DNA of 64,000 nt from Hypholoma sublateritium FD-334 SS-4 (taxonomy: Eukaryota > Basidiomycota > Agaricomycetes > Agaricales > Strophariaceae). How positions within the stretch are numbered: the stretch's first letter is position 1; the number at the start of each line of letters is the position of its first letter. The stretch is taken from assembly GCA_000827495.1 (NCBI GenBank), contig KN817546.1, forward strand, positions 62,001-126,000, read 5' to 3'. Positions 1 through 11,621 of this stretch are shown piece by piece. The position numbers were made by a program, and so were the translations under genes. The notes below the pieces were generated by a model. It had not been told where the DNA came from. It saw nothing but the letters and a program-made list of their open reading frames with translations, and made no database searches.

Positions 1-1772
1 GTTCCAGCAGTAGGCGACTGGAGGACGTATTAGGCTGCGATCTAATGTATTGGTTGATTTACTCACATAGCTAGTTTTGATGGATTTTGTTTCGATGCCT
101 TCGCCACGCTCGACAAGGATGACAGTGAATCCGTCCTGAACAAAAATTATTGAAAACAGGCTGTAAATACAATTTGTCAATGACATACCTCTGTTTTACA
201 CCCAACTGTGAAGCTGAAGAAAAATAGGTATCAGTACCATTCAGAATAAAAAGATACCAGTGATACTGACTAATGGGCGAAGCTAGAAATAAACAAAATA
301 TCTTAGAAAGGTTTCCACTCATGACTGTTGGAACACTCACGTTCCATTGGTAATCCATTTCTTTGTTCCGTTAATAATCCAGTGCTTGCCATCTTCAGTC
401 TTGTGAGCGTGTGTCTTCAGACCTCCAACGTCACTACCCGCAAATGCCTCGGAAATGGCTAGACAGATAGGCTTCCGGCCAGATAGTACGTCTGGCACGA
501 CCTTGGCCTTGATTTCTGGGCTACCGAAGTTCAACACAGGGGGGAGTCCAATAACAGAGCCAGACATCAATCCTACGCAGGCAAGCTGTCAGGGACGAAT
601 ATAACTTGGTTGATAAAATGCTAGTCACCGTCACCATAGCCGCGTCGTCCAGTGCGCGCAAACTCTTGAGTGATGATCAGCTGTTTATCATGTAGGTCAA
701 GATTACGTGTGAAGGCTCAAACGTCGACAAACCTCGTGGAAGTAATCAAACTACAAAAACCCATGGATGAGGACGCGGCTAAAATCAAATTTCAAAAGAC
801 CGACCTCCTCGGGTGTCACGATTCCATCCATCAGCTCGAGTCCTGCGGGGCTTCAGTATAGTTCATACTTTGTAGGAACAATTAGAGTTAGCCAACCTTT
901 GAGATGCTTTCCGGGGCCCATACGCATGGCATGTAGATTCAGTTTGCTGTCGAAAAAAACCCATCAGTTACTTATGATGGGTCAAAGTGCAGCAAATTCT
1001 ACACATACGCCATTGCTTCGATAACTTCTTTACTAGGGGGTTTTCCATCTTCTTCACGGGCCTAATGTATATTTTTTGAGTGGAGGTCGAGCCATGCGAC
1101 ATGAATGGTCGCACCAATGCGTCAGGAGCAACGACTTCGTCCATAAACCTGCGTACGACCTTCTGGAACTTGCGATGGTTCTGTATACGAACGTGAAAAA
1201 TTAGTAGTCGCTGACTTATTTATCACCTAAGACGTACGTCTGTGTAGTAAGGGTTATGGTATCCTTCGACCAGCCAAGTTGGTTCAGCATAAGGAACCTT
1301 GCTGATTTCGCCAACTACCCGACCGTGAATCACACTCTCCTCTCCTGCAATGACGCCGATTTGAAGGCGGGCGAACTGGGGCTTCACAATCACGTCGTGC
1401 ATGTGGAGGCCGTAGAATGCTTCAGTGGCATCTTGACCAGCTTGTACGTAAAGGAAGTCAATGCTAGAAATAGCCAGGGGCGGCGTCTGTACTGACCGAT
1501 TTCTTCGTCAAGAAGAACGGAGGCCCCTCCAGGGTGCATGTTCTTGAAGCGTGTTATGTCATAAACCTTAGCGTCTATGATAATCCACTACAGGAGATGT
1601 GTCAGTAGAAGATGCAAGCGGCAGTGTATCAAGGCCACGTACGAGATCACCATCCTTATTGTGCTAGAAATAACATGAGATCCTCAGCAATGAAGTCGGC
1701 GAAGTGGGTGTGCGGCTAACAAACCTTCTCAACCTCTTCGCGCGTAAGGTGTTTAAGTTCCTTGGAAGCCAT
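1..1772 (-). CDS. Cytochrome b5/acyl-CoA dehydrogenase fusion, copy A (partial, cut by window edge)
   Basis: Seen: ATG at 1772-1770 opens MASKELKHLTREEVEK. A short exon HNKDGDL follows, then WIIIDAKVYDITRFKNMHPGG, which is a cytochrome b5 core. The two likely heme histidines are in MHPGG and in DATEAFYGLH. The ACAD part follows: MRMGPGKHLKG, VIGLPPVLNFGS, ISEAFAGSDVGG, NGTKKWITNG, then ILVERGEGIETKSIKTSY, and the gene runs off the window inside SPTAG. At least ten introns are needed, including a 12-nt exon at 271-282 (FAHY). Known: ACADs oxidise acyl-CoA to 2-enoyl-CoA using FAD; an N-terminal b5 domain is found in a fungal subgroup. Inference: it acts in fatty or branched acyl-CoA breakdown. 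The C-terminus, and so any targeting signal, lies outside the window. Closest in-window relative is copy C. No stop or frameshift is needed in the visible part. Confidence 0.85.
271..282 (-). other. 12-nt micro-exon of ACAD copy A
   Basis: On the minus strand the exon CTTCGCCCATTA is bounded by ...tttctag and gtcagt. Joined to NG(T) before it and FTVGC after it, it restores GTFAHYFTVGC, the segment found unbroken in copies B, C and D (FAHYFTV or FADYFTV). Skipping it would remove four residues next to the acyl/FAD site. Confidence 0.7.
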
Positions 1773-2447
1773 TGTGGATGTAGATGAAAGTTGTAAGGAC
1801 GGGGCGATGGTGTAGGTCTTGTCGCAGACCAAGAGTAGTTATCTTCGAGGAAGGAGCATGTGATTGTTGTTATTGACCGCATGCAAGACAAATCCTGACG
1901 GATCTATATTTGCCCCGCCCCGCCAATCAACTTCCCCGCATTGCGGATGTGGTTATGTTTTCTGCAGTAGAAAAGTTGCTTTGATTAATTGCACAAGATA
2001 TTGTAAGATTTTTTGAGATAGGTCTCTATATAATCATAAAGTAACCCTACACTTCAGTGAGTGTGTGTCACTCAATAAGCAGCCCAGGCGCCGCGATTAG
2101 TGAAGCTGAAATGCCACGAGTCCGACCCGACAGGTTCTCAACAAGTTCTCAAGAGAGTTTCAGCAAAAAAGCATATGATATCTCAGGAGAGTCTGCGGTA
2201 ATAGTCTACAGGCTTCTACAGGCCATCAGCATTCAAAAGAAAGAAAGAACAATCCCATGTTTGTTATTTCCGAACAGCATATTGCTTACCGGAGAGATCC
2301 ACGGCCACCTTTTCTGAATCTCCAAGTAGGATTACTATGACCTGCAATGACTAACGGAACAAGGATTATATACATTTGCTATCAAGCCTAGCCTGATATA
2401 CAGGGGACCTTTGCGTTGGCGCAGCGGTATTTCTGGATTCGTTCCCA
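1773..2447. other. Intergenic region between ACAD copies A and B
   Basis: This 675-bp stretch is the 5' flank of copy A and the 3' flank of copy B. I see no conserved coding signal. A TATATA sequence lies about 255 nt upstream of the copy A start. The remainder is AT-rich with no repeat that I can recognise. Confidence 0.5.
2027..2032 (-). promoter_or_regulatory. Possible TATA box of ACAD copy A
   Basis: TATATA on both strands (palindromic), about 255 nt upstream of the ATG at 1772. The spacing to the ATG is long, so this is only a weak candidate. Confidence 0.25.
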
Positions 2448-4917
2448 CTACAAGCGGGCAGATTTAGGCATCTTCCTGAGCGCCTGCCGCACACCGAGGT
2501 CTGCTAGAATGTCTTCCGCTTTATTGGGCATCAAGTCAGTATTCCGTCCATAAGCTGAACTAAGTCTTGCCTTACCTCCTCCGCCAATGCTAGATAGTGA
2601 ATGTAACTTCGGATGAGGAAAATGGATTTATGTAAAATGGAGCAGCCTACGTGTCTATCAGCAGTGTGCGGTGGAACTACGCATGTCATTATCAGATACA
2701 GATCCTGTATAAAATAACGGCTTCTCACATGCTCAATAAATTTGCCCATTCCGGATTTTGTCAGTCCTCTTCCTCCGAAAATCTAGACATATTTCGGCAT
2801 ATGTATCTACCGGAGAAGACACATACTAACCTGTACTGCATCCCTTGCTGTATCTTGAGCAAAGCGTGTGGTTTGCATTTTAAGCAAAGCGATGGGCCTG
2901 TGTTGAGACGAGCCACGATAAGTCAGCGTATTGAACTGCAGCTATAAGAAGCATATAGGTCGAACCCTGCTAGATGAGAGGCCTGTTGATTATAATCCAT
3001 ATTCTGCATTTGAAATATGATACTCTCGAGCCAGCTTTGACAACTTTCAGTGCGAGATATCATCGCCGCAAGTTTTGCTCGTATGACAGACTGTGAGGAA
3101 AGAGGTTTACCAAAAACCGTTCGCTGTGTGATATATCTGATAAAGAGTCAGCTAAACTTGGACCGAATGCGACGAAAGAACCTAGAACGACTTACCTCAA
3201 ACATTCTTCTACAATGGCTCTCTGGCAACCAATAGACCAGGCTATGACAACAAATCTAATAGTCAAAGTAACGATTGAAGAATTGGAGGTTCCAACAATA
3301 AAATAAAATAAAAAACCTTTCATGGTTGAAATTGCCCAGAATAACATGTAAACCATCTCTCCCTGCGCCGAGTTGATTCTCATTTGGAACAAATACGTTG
3401 TTGAACTCAACGAACGCGGTTCCGGCACTAGGTGAATAAGAAGTATGGATTAACCTCGTTGACACTCCCTTTTGGCGGGGAAGGACAAGTGCGACAATCT
3501 TTCCATCGTCCGTCCGGCATGCGACAGTGAAATAGTGAGCAAAAGTTCCGTTTGTAATCCATTTCTATTGGTGAGGGGGAAACATAGTTAGTTAAACGTG
3601 AGGGGGCTGAACACAAGCCATTCCAGTACCTTGCTAGAAACAACTTCGTCAATCAGAAAAATGTAATTTGGGAATGATCAAGGAGTAGACTTACGTGCCG
3701 TTTACAATCCACCCATTTTCTACTGGCCTTGCAAGACATCTGATCCCTGCGACATCACTTCCAGCAAATGCCTCTGAGACTGCTAAGCATATGGATTTTT
3801 TGCCAGATAAGATATCCTCCACGATAGCATTTTTCAAAGTTTCGGTGCCAAAATTCAGGACGGGCGGAAGACCTGTAGGGGAATTATTTTTCAGGTCTGA
3901 ATGCCGAGAATTAAGCAACAATGTTATCGTACCGATTGAGGTGCCTGCTCCCAAACCATCGTTGTATCCACGGGCGTGAGTTTTAGCGAGTTCTTGCCAT
4001 ATGATACACTCATGAAACAGATCATACTGGATTTGGCGTTGAGTTTCTGTATACATTCACTAAGATCTCAAGTGGAAAGCTCACCTCCTCGGGTTTTACA
4101 ATACCGCCCATCAAGATGCGCCCAGCTAAATGTTTTCCTGGCCCAAGACGCATTCCAATTATGTTCATTTCGGCCATAGCGGTGAGGACGCTCTGAGATG
4201 GCGGTTTGCCGCTTTCTTCGCGCACCTGTGCATCCGGATACACTACTTCGCGTACAAACTTCCTCATTGCAAGCTGAAATTCCTTGTGGCTCTATTTCAA
4301 TGTTCAGAAAAGATCCATCTCCTCAACAAATATACCGTACTCACCTCTTTGTAATACGGAGAATGGTACTGGATGCCCATCGGTTCTCCATAGGGCACTT
4401 CACTCAAATCTGCTTGTCCGTGGGGGCCTAAAATTACCGTCCCACCTTCAACTAAGCCTATAGCAAAGCGGGAATACTGAGGTTTATGCAGGACTTCTTG
4501 GCGATGAAGGCTGAAGAATGCTTCCGTTGCATCCTTACCGGCTGAAGCACAATATGGCAGCGTGTCAGGTAATATCTGGGTATGTTATGAGAGTTCCCGT
4601 ACCTGTATCATGTTCTAAGAGAATAGAACGACCTCCTGGGTGAACCAAGCTGAACTTCGTAAGGTCGTAAACAACCGAGTCCACAATAATCCACTAGGAA
4701 ATGATAAGCTATTGTTCGGATCTCATCAGTTTCTCGAGTGAATCACCAGGTCATTTGCCGAGGAGTGCTGCAAAGTATGTAGGTTTCGACCCAGTGTGTG
4801 TATGTTGCGGAAGATGATGATAGATGCATGAGCGTTCGAATTGAAACTTTGGGACAATTTGAAGGTGTGACGTACCTTGGCGACTTCCTCTTTAGTAAAT
4901 GATGTGGGTCGGGACAT
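2448..4917 (-). CDS. Cytochrome b5/acyl-CoA dehydrogenase fusion, copy B (ends in ARL)
   Basis: Start ATG at 4917 gives MSRPTSFTKEEVAK; the next exon is HSSANDL, then WIIVDSVVYDLTKFSLVHPGG (b5 core; second His in DATEAFFSLH). ACAD parts in order: MRLGPGKHLAGR, ARGYNDGLGAGTSIG, LPPVLNFGT, SEAFAGSDVAG, a 4-nt exon then KWITNGTFAHYF, PSAGTAFVEFNNVFVP, NFNHER, VEECLR, QRTVFGKPL, FGGRGLTKSGMGKFIEH, GGGAEDILADLGVRQALRKMPKSARL, stop at 2448. The tail ARL fits a PTS1 peroxisomal signal. Sharing LGxGT(S/Y)IG, the micro-exon and the ARL tail pairs B with copy D. The usual WVxQRKxFG is YITQRTVFG here. The gene reads intact if the 4-nt exon (3630-3633) and the 14-nt exon (2576-2589) are spliced in. Inference: peroxisomal acyl-CoA oxidation. 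Confidence 0.85.
2576..2589 (-). other. 14-nt micro-exon of ACAD copy B
   Basis: On the minus strand CATTGGCGGAGGAG sits between ...ctatctag and gtaagg. It encodes the IGGG just before AEDI and matches in size and position the 14-nt exon of copy D at 33943-33956. Copy C has the same residues inside one unbroken exon. Confidence 0.65.
3630..3633 (-). other. 4-nt micro-exon of ACAD copy B
   Basis: On the minus strand CAAG lies between ...gttgtttctag and gtactgg. Joining NG(AC) + CAAG + AAATGG gives NGTKKW, the invariant ACAD segment found uninterrupted in copies A and C. No other arrangement I tried restores KKW without breaking the frame. The same 4-nt exon occurs in copy D. Confidence 0.7.
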
Positions 4918-6826
4918 CGTTGCGGTGATCAATGAAAGGCTCTTGAATGAATCGTTGATGAGTCTTTCAATTTACCACCACTATTAAAGCCTCTACTCAG
5001 GAGGGCAATTTGTGTTGCGAAACTTTCTTTGCCGCTCTGGAGCCGCAGCTAAATAGCAGGTCGTGAAAGTCCGAAGGGGTCCCTGGGATATTCCGCGACT
5101 GTCATTGTCGTACATGGTAAGCAAACGGTATTTTCAAGACCAATTCAAGGCGTTCATCCCGTATGTTCTGATAGATAGCAAGCAGAAAGAAGTCGAAATA
5201 GATTTATCTCAAATTTATCTGGCAAGTACAACATCCCACCTCAATCATATCTAACGATTCCAACCCTTGAACAATGATCATGAGTTCTCTCCAGTGTCAA
5301 CCATAATCTGATCTTGTATGGATTTCTTTTTAGTAAATCAGCTCTCACCTAGATCTCGCCTCTGACCTTGCTCGCTACTTATCGTCGGAGCAGAGATTCT
5401 ACCGATGTGTGAGTTCGGGCCGCATGTGCTGATGTTCTTCACGTTGATATTTTAGACAGCAGACATTTGGGCGCTGATGGCCACTGGTTATCAGATTCAA
5501 AATGACGCCCATAGAAAATAGAGTAACAGCTTGGGAAACCAGTATGAATTAAAATGTATGTAATACAAAAGCAAACGTTGGCTAGAAAGTAAATATTCAA
5601 AGGTGTCCGTTTTCATGATCATTGAATGGCACAGTGAGGAACGGGATAAGTGCTTACCATCCACTGATTTTTTTCGTTTGCTTTCTGAGATCTCTAGCCA
5701 GCTGAATCCGCAGATGTTGTGTCCACAGGCCTGGGTTGGGCCTGGGTACTTTTACTTATAAGTAACTGGGGCCAGCCGCGTCCATAAATGTTAGTATTAT
5801 TTTTAGAACAGTGCACGGCAAGTGCGCGGTGCTTGGGCAGATTTTGTAAGTACATATACAAGATCTGCCTTGCTTCGCTGCGACAAAGATCAGCCAAATC
5901 CAAGAAGAGCAGGACATTCGACTGTCATAGTAGTAAGAAATATAGAATGAGGAAAACCTAGGCCGTCGAGGTCAAAAAGGATGGAAATATCATCGATAAA
6001 CAAAGCGTGTCAAAATATCACCGTCTTGCGGCGGCTGAATTGGCGCTCCTAAAACTTGAACGCCCCACACCACGAATCTTTAATCAGGTACCCAACGGAA
6101 AAAGTTGGCCCGCAAGAAGGATGATGTCACCATGCCTGATATTGGCTTCGTTACATATTTTGGCATATGTATGGACTCAAGATGTTTCGACCTGTGGGTC
6201 CACCGTCCAATGCATGCATTATAAGTACTACATATGCACAAGGTCCGGGGTATTGCCTACTGTGAACCATGTGTAAATGAAAGGACGTCAAGAGGGCGTT
6301 CAGCAGGTATAAACGACACAATAGTCATTGGGTGGGACAGAGAATACAACGGTGATGAACACTAATTGTGAAAATCGGAGGGTAGCTTTACAGAGAGCCT
6401 GAGGACGTCATCAGCACCAGCGATGCGGCGCCTCGCAAGGGGGGCGAGAAAGATGTTCCATGCAACACACCAGTATTGCTTCTAGAAAATCCTGTATCCT
6501 AAAGGAACATTGGGAATAAGGGTAAGTGGTATAGTTTCCTATAGCCGATCCAGCCTCCAGGTGATTAAAGCCAGCTTAGTGAGTGTGGAGTTACGTCGGG
6601 GAAGGGAAATGGGATCGAAGTGATCCTCGAGAATAGAAGGAAACGGCATCAAACTACAGCGTAAAACTGGGATATGGGACAGCGGCGGGCGAAGAGTAGG
6701 AAGTGCGTGACACAAGTGGGGGTGGAGCGGCGTATTCAGAGACGCCATTTGCGGAGGGTAGGGTGTAATTGGTAAAGACAGTGTTTGTGGTGTGGGTGTG
6801 GGTGCAAAAGCAGCGGAGGTGGATAT
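4918..6826. other. Gene-poor region holding repeat copy 1
   Basis: About 1.9 kb between the start of copy B (left) and the end of the SH3 gene (right). Open frames here are short and show no conserved motif on either strand. The only structured element I can support is the repeat at 5859-6012. The remainder may be promoter DNA of copy B plus decayed mobile DNA. Confidence 0.5.
5859..6012 (+). repeat. Dispersed repeat, copy 1
   Basis: This segment starts CAAGATCTGCCTTGCTTCGC and ends CAAAGCGTGTCA. It aligns along its length, with small gaps and substitutions, to 8631-8800 in the same orientation. Shared blocks include CTTCGCTGCG, CAAAGAT, AAATCCAAG, AGCAGG, TCAAAAAGGA and GGAAATATCA. I could not assign it to a transposon family; neither copy shows a clear terminal inverted repeat. 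Confidence 0.7.
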
Positions 6827-7826
6827 CTAGAAATTCGACCAAGAGAGTAGTTCTCCGCGCTCAGTATGTCCGGGCGCGTTGATGTTGACAGTGATGCCTA
6901 GGCTAGTACTGCGCACCGGTCTTTCTGCGCGGAGGCCTTTGACGGGCTTAAGGAAGCACCATGCGGGGACGACGCCCAATTCAACATCAGGCTCGGCCGC
7001 GGGCGCGGACTTGAACAGGGACTTGGCGGTCTGCACAAGGGATCCGCCTTCGCGGCCGACGACGCACCAGCCATCATCGAATGACTGTACGATAGTCAGT
7101 TGCTCCCCCAGCTTGGTGAGGATCTCGTCCGGAAGCACCGGGTCGAAGACCTGGCGGACTTTGCGCGTCGCGCCCATCGTAATGGAAGAGTTGAACGAAG
7201 AGGTACCAGACATGACGGAGAAGCGGTTCTGGCTGTACGAACTCATGAACGAATTGCGGAGGCCTGGCGCGCTGGGCTCGAGCATGGAGGTGCGCTGCGG
7301 GTCGAGGGCAAACGAGAAAGGCTTCGGCGAAAATGCATGCGGGAAGGTGCCTGACTGGCGGTACGCTTCGACAATCTCTGCTGCCGACTGTGGGTGCGCA
7401 AGGCGCGCTGGTTGGGGCAGCACGATGCTTGCATCGAGGTTGTCCCGGGAGAACGCATTAACCTGTGATGGCGAGCGTCTAAAAATCGAACGATTAGTTC
7501 ACGGTTAACTTGTATTATAAGCCAAGCATTCAAAAACCATTCCTGGTATTTTAGTACTCCTCGACTTACTGGAGGTTCGAATCTTTCTCATCTGAAGAAC
7601 CGTCCTCCCGGACGAGCCCCTTTACAGAGAGAAAAGCGGCGCCCATCTTTTCTTCGCGCCTGTTTCTGACGCGCTTACGATAAGCACGTAGTCCTAGCCA
7701 TACTGCGATACCAAGGCCAATGACCGCAGCGGCAGCGATACCAGCTATATAGACCGGGTTCGATATAGAGTTGGAGGAATTTGAAGAATCGGCATCAGAG
7801 CGAGTAAGGAAGGTGAAGGCAGGCAT
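6827..7826 (-). CDS. Single-pass membrane protein with C-terminal SH3 domain
   Basis: Start ATG at 7826 gives MPAFTFLTRSDADSSNSSNS, a short Ser/Asn-rich outer segment. Residues about 25-47 (VYIAGIAAAAVIGLGIAVWL) form one membrane helix, followed by a basic stop-transfer stretch (RAYRKRVRNRREEK). One intron (donor gtaagt after NL, acceptor near 7478) joins to RSPSQVNAFSRDNLDAS. Near the C-terminus VFDPVLPDEILTKLGEQL, FDDGWCVVGREGG and GVVPAWCFLKP form a clear SH3 fold. Known: fungal proteins of this layout resemble Fus1-type membrane scaffolds. Inference: plasma-membrane or cortical adaptor binding a proline-rich partner; the partner is unknown. Alternative: an unnamed basidiomycete-specific scaffold. 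Confidence 0.85.
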
Positions 7827-8851
7827 TTGAGAATATTTCGGTAGTTGAGGATGGGCTGGGGTTGATATTGGAGGTGGGAGCGGCGTAAAAGAATGGCGCG
7901 GATCGAAAAGCGAAAGAATGGCAGGTTAGACGTGTAAGTCGTGTATAGTGGTCCAGAGGAGGGGGCGGGTCTAAACTGAACGTAACGCCACTACAGCCCT
8001 CGTGAGGAGAAGGAAAAGAGGAAGTTACACAGGTAGTGTATATCGCCCACTACCGTGGTGATAGAAGGGAATATTATTTAATGAACTTTACTCTCAGCTC
8101 TGGCATCCTGATGATGCTCCAAGTTGCACAAGCGATCGGCAATATTGATCTTGTGTCTGGCCATAACAACATGTTGCTAAGTGGTGGGCTGATTAAAAAT
8201 AGAGCTCCGGGTCAGCCTTGGCTCATCCAGCAAATTAAATATTTCGCAGGTCGCATGGAAATCGAACTGCATCTGTATCACTTACATCAGTTGTTGAGCA
8301 GACATTTTTTAACTCCTCTTGGATGCTGTCCATCGTGATGAACCTCATTTTTTTTAGATCAGTATTTCCACTTGCCTCGCAAGTTTTGCGCAAATTCGTC
8401 CACTATGGAAGGTTGATGGAAGGCTACGGATTGGCTACGGAAGGAGGCTCACAGAATTTAGTTGTATCCGTACCATATACTGTGCAGGCATATGAATCGT
8501 GTTCTCGATTTATTCCAAATGTTTTCAACTTGCTGAAGAAATTATATCATTTAAATACAAATTCAGACCGACATCTAATTCTTGAGATGAAATTGAGCTA
8601 CACTATAAACGTTGATTTTATCATGGGTGACAAGATCTGCCTCGCTTCGCTGCGGCAAAGATTGGATAAATCCAAGCATAGCAGGTCGTCATTTGGCTAT
8701 CATAATATATTTTTAGTAAGTGAGAAATCCAGAACGACGAAAGCTTGGGCCCTCGAGCTCAAAAAGGAGGGAAATATCACCGACAAACAAAAGCGTGTCA
8801 TAATTATAAGTATATGAGTGATATATATACATACAGGAAAAAACAAAGGAC
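7827..8851. other. Intergenic region with repeat copy 2
   Basis: About 1 kb holding the 5' flank of the SH3 gene, repeat copy 2 (8631-8800) and the 3' flank of the broken gene that follows. Long open frames on the plus strand at 8036-8817 show no conserved motif or intron logic, so I do not call a gene. Confidence 0.5.
8631..8800 (+). repeat. Dispersed repeat, copy 2
   Basis: Diverged second copy of the repeat at 5859-6012, same strand, starting CAAGATCTGCCTCGCTTCGC and ending AAAAGCGTGTCA. It is about 16 nt longer, mostly through insertions in its middle. It lies immediately downstream of the broken gene at 8852-11621. Confidence 0.7.
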
Positions 8852-11621
8852 CTAACGATTGCGAAAGAGAGATAATGAAACTTCCTCCGATTTGAACATT
8901 GCTCGACTGAGGGCCCTTGAGCCACGACAAATGTTCCGCCACTGATTTGCCGGGCAGGGCTGTCGTTCCACTTTTGCATTAGGGACTGACACATCAGTGG
9001 ATGCCAGTGCATAAAGCGATTCATTGTAGGCCGTCCATCGACCATAATTTAGACCTGATTTGGCGTACAAAGATAGAGAAGGACACCACGATTTCAAAGC
9101 TATCTGGCCGGCATGCGCTAGATTATAATAAATAACAACATGGCGTATATGAGGGACTCAGGGACAAAAACTTACCGGCTGCACAACTATACACTCCAGT
9201 GAGTGCAAGTATCTCCGACTCTTTCAGCGAATCATCCACATATTTCTTGCCGTTTGACAATGTGACGGCAAATGTCTCATCAGGGTCCAGTGACAATCCT
9301 GATGGCCCGGCTAAAACCTTGTCGAAACTGACTTCCGATACAGCCACTCTCCAGAGATACCCTCCCCGAAGCAATGCAGCGCGCCCACATGATCTGTTCA
9401 GTATATAGTGGCATTGATCTATGTAAGCCTCATAATCGTTAATATCGAAAACATATTGATGAGGACGGAATGGATGTTCCAAATGTGTTGTGTCAGAAAG
9501 AGGCTTCCTCTGTATTGTTTCCGCGTCTGGAAGGGTGTAGAATGGTATCCCCCTTCGTAACAAATATACAGCAATATCACTCTCCTAGAACTGAGGATGC
9601 AACCGACAGACAAGAAGAGCATGGGCAGCAGTAGTCAATGTCAATGTCCATTTGACTGTCGCGTGTTCATGTAAATCAAGCATAAATAATGGGCCATTTG
9701 GTCCCTGAACTTCTGCGAGAAGTCGGAAGCGCACAGCGTTGAAAGCTACACAAGCTCGATTCTCACGCGAGAGGTCCCATTCATCGGCCGATATAACAAC
9801 CTGACTTGACAATTTCTCCATGAAGTCAACGAGCGCAAGAATGCGGGGCCAGTTGAAAAGAGAAGGGGAGTCTGCATTCCAAGATAAACCCAGAATCCTC
9901 AGAAAATTCTTCTGGTAACTGGCTTCCAGTAGAGGAGGCTTGGGGCGAGCAGGAAGCGGGGGGAGATAACCGAAGTGAATGCTGGCCGTTTCAACGATTT
10001 CTTCTTCATACATGTCCAAAACTGATGTAGAACCCGGAGACAGTGTCTGGACCTGAGAGGCAAAGGGAAGCCACCGCTCGTCGTCTCCAAAGTTCACTGA
10101 AGGCGATTTTAATGCCGCGGAAGCCAAAGGAGCGGCTGAACAAGCTTCATTGGCAAGATTGTAGTCCACAAAAAGATCCTCTTCATTGTAATCTGCACCA
10201 ACACCGTCGGATTCGTCATCGGAGTCAAATTGTGATGAACAATCCCATTCATTAGAGAAAGAATCATATTGCACCTGTTTGGTGGAATAATTGGCCAAGG
10301 TATCCGAACGCCACTTCTTGTGTACTTGTTTGCGAATGTAGCGATCATTTCCGATGTCTTTGACCCAGCGGAAGACCTTGGCGCTTGTTGTAGGAGGCTG
10401 CTGTTCTCTTGCTAGTCGCTTTTGCCTTTCCAGTGTTGTTTCCGCCTGCTCCATGCATTTGTTCAAGGCTTTGCGCGGCCCATGAAATTGACTCCATGAA
10501 GTGAGAGACTGCTCCTTATATGCAACTTTTGGTACTGCAGAGACAGTAGGTCGTGTTTCTTCAATTGAAATAGCCGACTCGCCGTCGGCTGTGCCATGTC
10601 TGAAAGGACTCTTCGAGATGATTGTGGTTCCAAGTTGTAGTAGATGGGTTTCAGGAGCCAACGACTGGAAGCGAGGGTTTCTTGCTTGCTCTTCCCCCCA
10701 TGGATACTATACAGGTACGTCATATCTACAAAACCAATTCATTGATGGTTGATATACATCCTTTGGAGGAAGGTAAAGGAAAACACCAGATTGCACAATT
10801 TTGGGACTGAAACGAAACACAAAAGACGAAATCAAGGCGTCCAATACTGTTCTATCCACACCTTTCTCCATTAGATGAGTGGCCCAATTCTTTTTTGCGA
10901 GAAAAGTGTAGGGCTTCAGGTCTAGCTCCGTGGTCTCTGCACACGCTATGAGATATGAAAGAAGCGCTGCCCAGACAGGAAACCAGTCCCTAGACTTGTA
11001 TACTGATTGCATAACGGCGCGAGGGCGAGGGCGGGATTTATTGTAACCAAACCCTCGCGGATTCATCGGCCGTAGTGCTGCCACATTGTAATGAACTTGA
11101 AGAAGGTATGTGATGAAGCTGAGGTCGCTATCCAGTTTTTCCCAACTTGCAGCAAGACTAGGAGGCATTTCATATCCAGATCCGCCTGGAAGGCGATGAA
11201 GGCGATGAGGAATGTCTGATAATGGATGGAAAGGAGGCTGTACAAAATCCGGTTCATGTGGAAAGAAAGATATCCAACCCCAAGGCCGTGTCCACCAACG
11301 AGGATTCCGATAGTCCATTGCGTTCCTGAGGCCAGGTCTCTTGAAGATTTGAGGAGAAGGGAGAAATGGGTTTTGTCCTGTGGCTTCTATAAGCGGTTCG
11401 CCGACCGAGCGACTGCAGTAAAGGCGGCCATTCAAGATTTGCACTCTTCCAGACCCACTCCTATATTACACGAACATATTGGTAAAGCACATTGTAATGA
11501 GTAACATAACTCACATTGCAAAGTCTCTGGATAAAGGAGGCTGCAAACAGTGGTCATTGGTACCAAATTCAATGTTAAAACTTATTGGGTTGCGGTTGTA
11601 GCCTTGTAGGGGTATTGCTGG
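8852..11621 (-). pseudogene. Basidiomycete conserved hypothetical protein broken by two in-frame TAG codons
   Basis: One reading frame runs from about 11459 to 9123 and reads as protein throughout, apart from TAG at 10707-10709 (CRYDVPV*YPWGEEQARNP) and TAG at 9585-9587 (RLHPQF*ESDIAVYLLRRG). Neither can be removed by a plausible intron. A spliced last exon (9115-8852) adds WCPSLSLYAKSGLNYGRWT and NQWRNICRG. An upstream exon (LQGYNRNPISFNIEFGTND) joins at a gtgagt/atag intron, but further 5' the frame breaks and I find no convincing start. From memory, Agaricomycete genomes hold many unnamed proteins with this pattern (WFCxxxVPVWYPW, DIAxxLLxxGIPF, YGxWT, WRxxLRG); there the first stop position is a Trp. 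Function unknown. The gene appears inactivated, or the protein is truncated; a sequencing error is the alternative. Confidence 0.7.

Noticed and set aside
6879..7508. Plus-strand 209-codon frame
   Set aside because: Antisense of the SH3 domain exon; the minus strand carries clear domain motifs.
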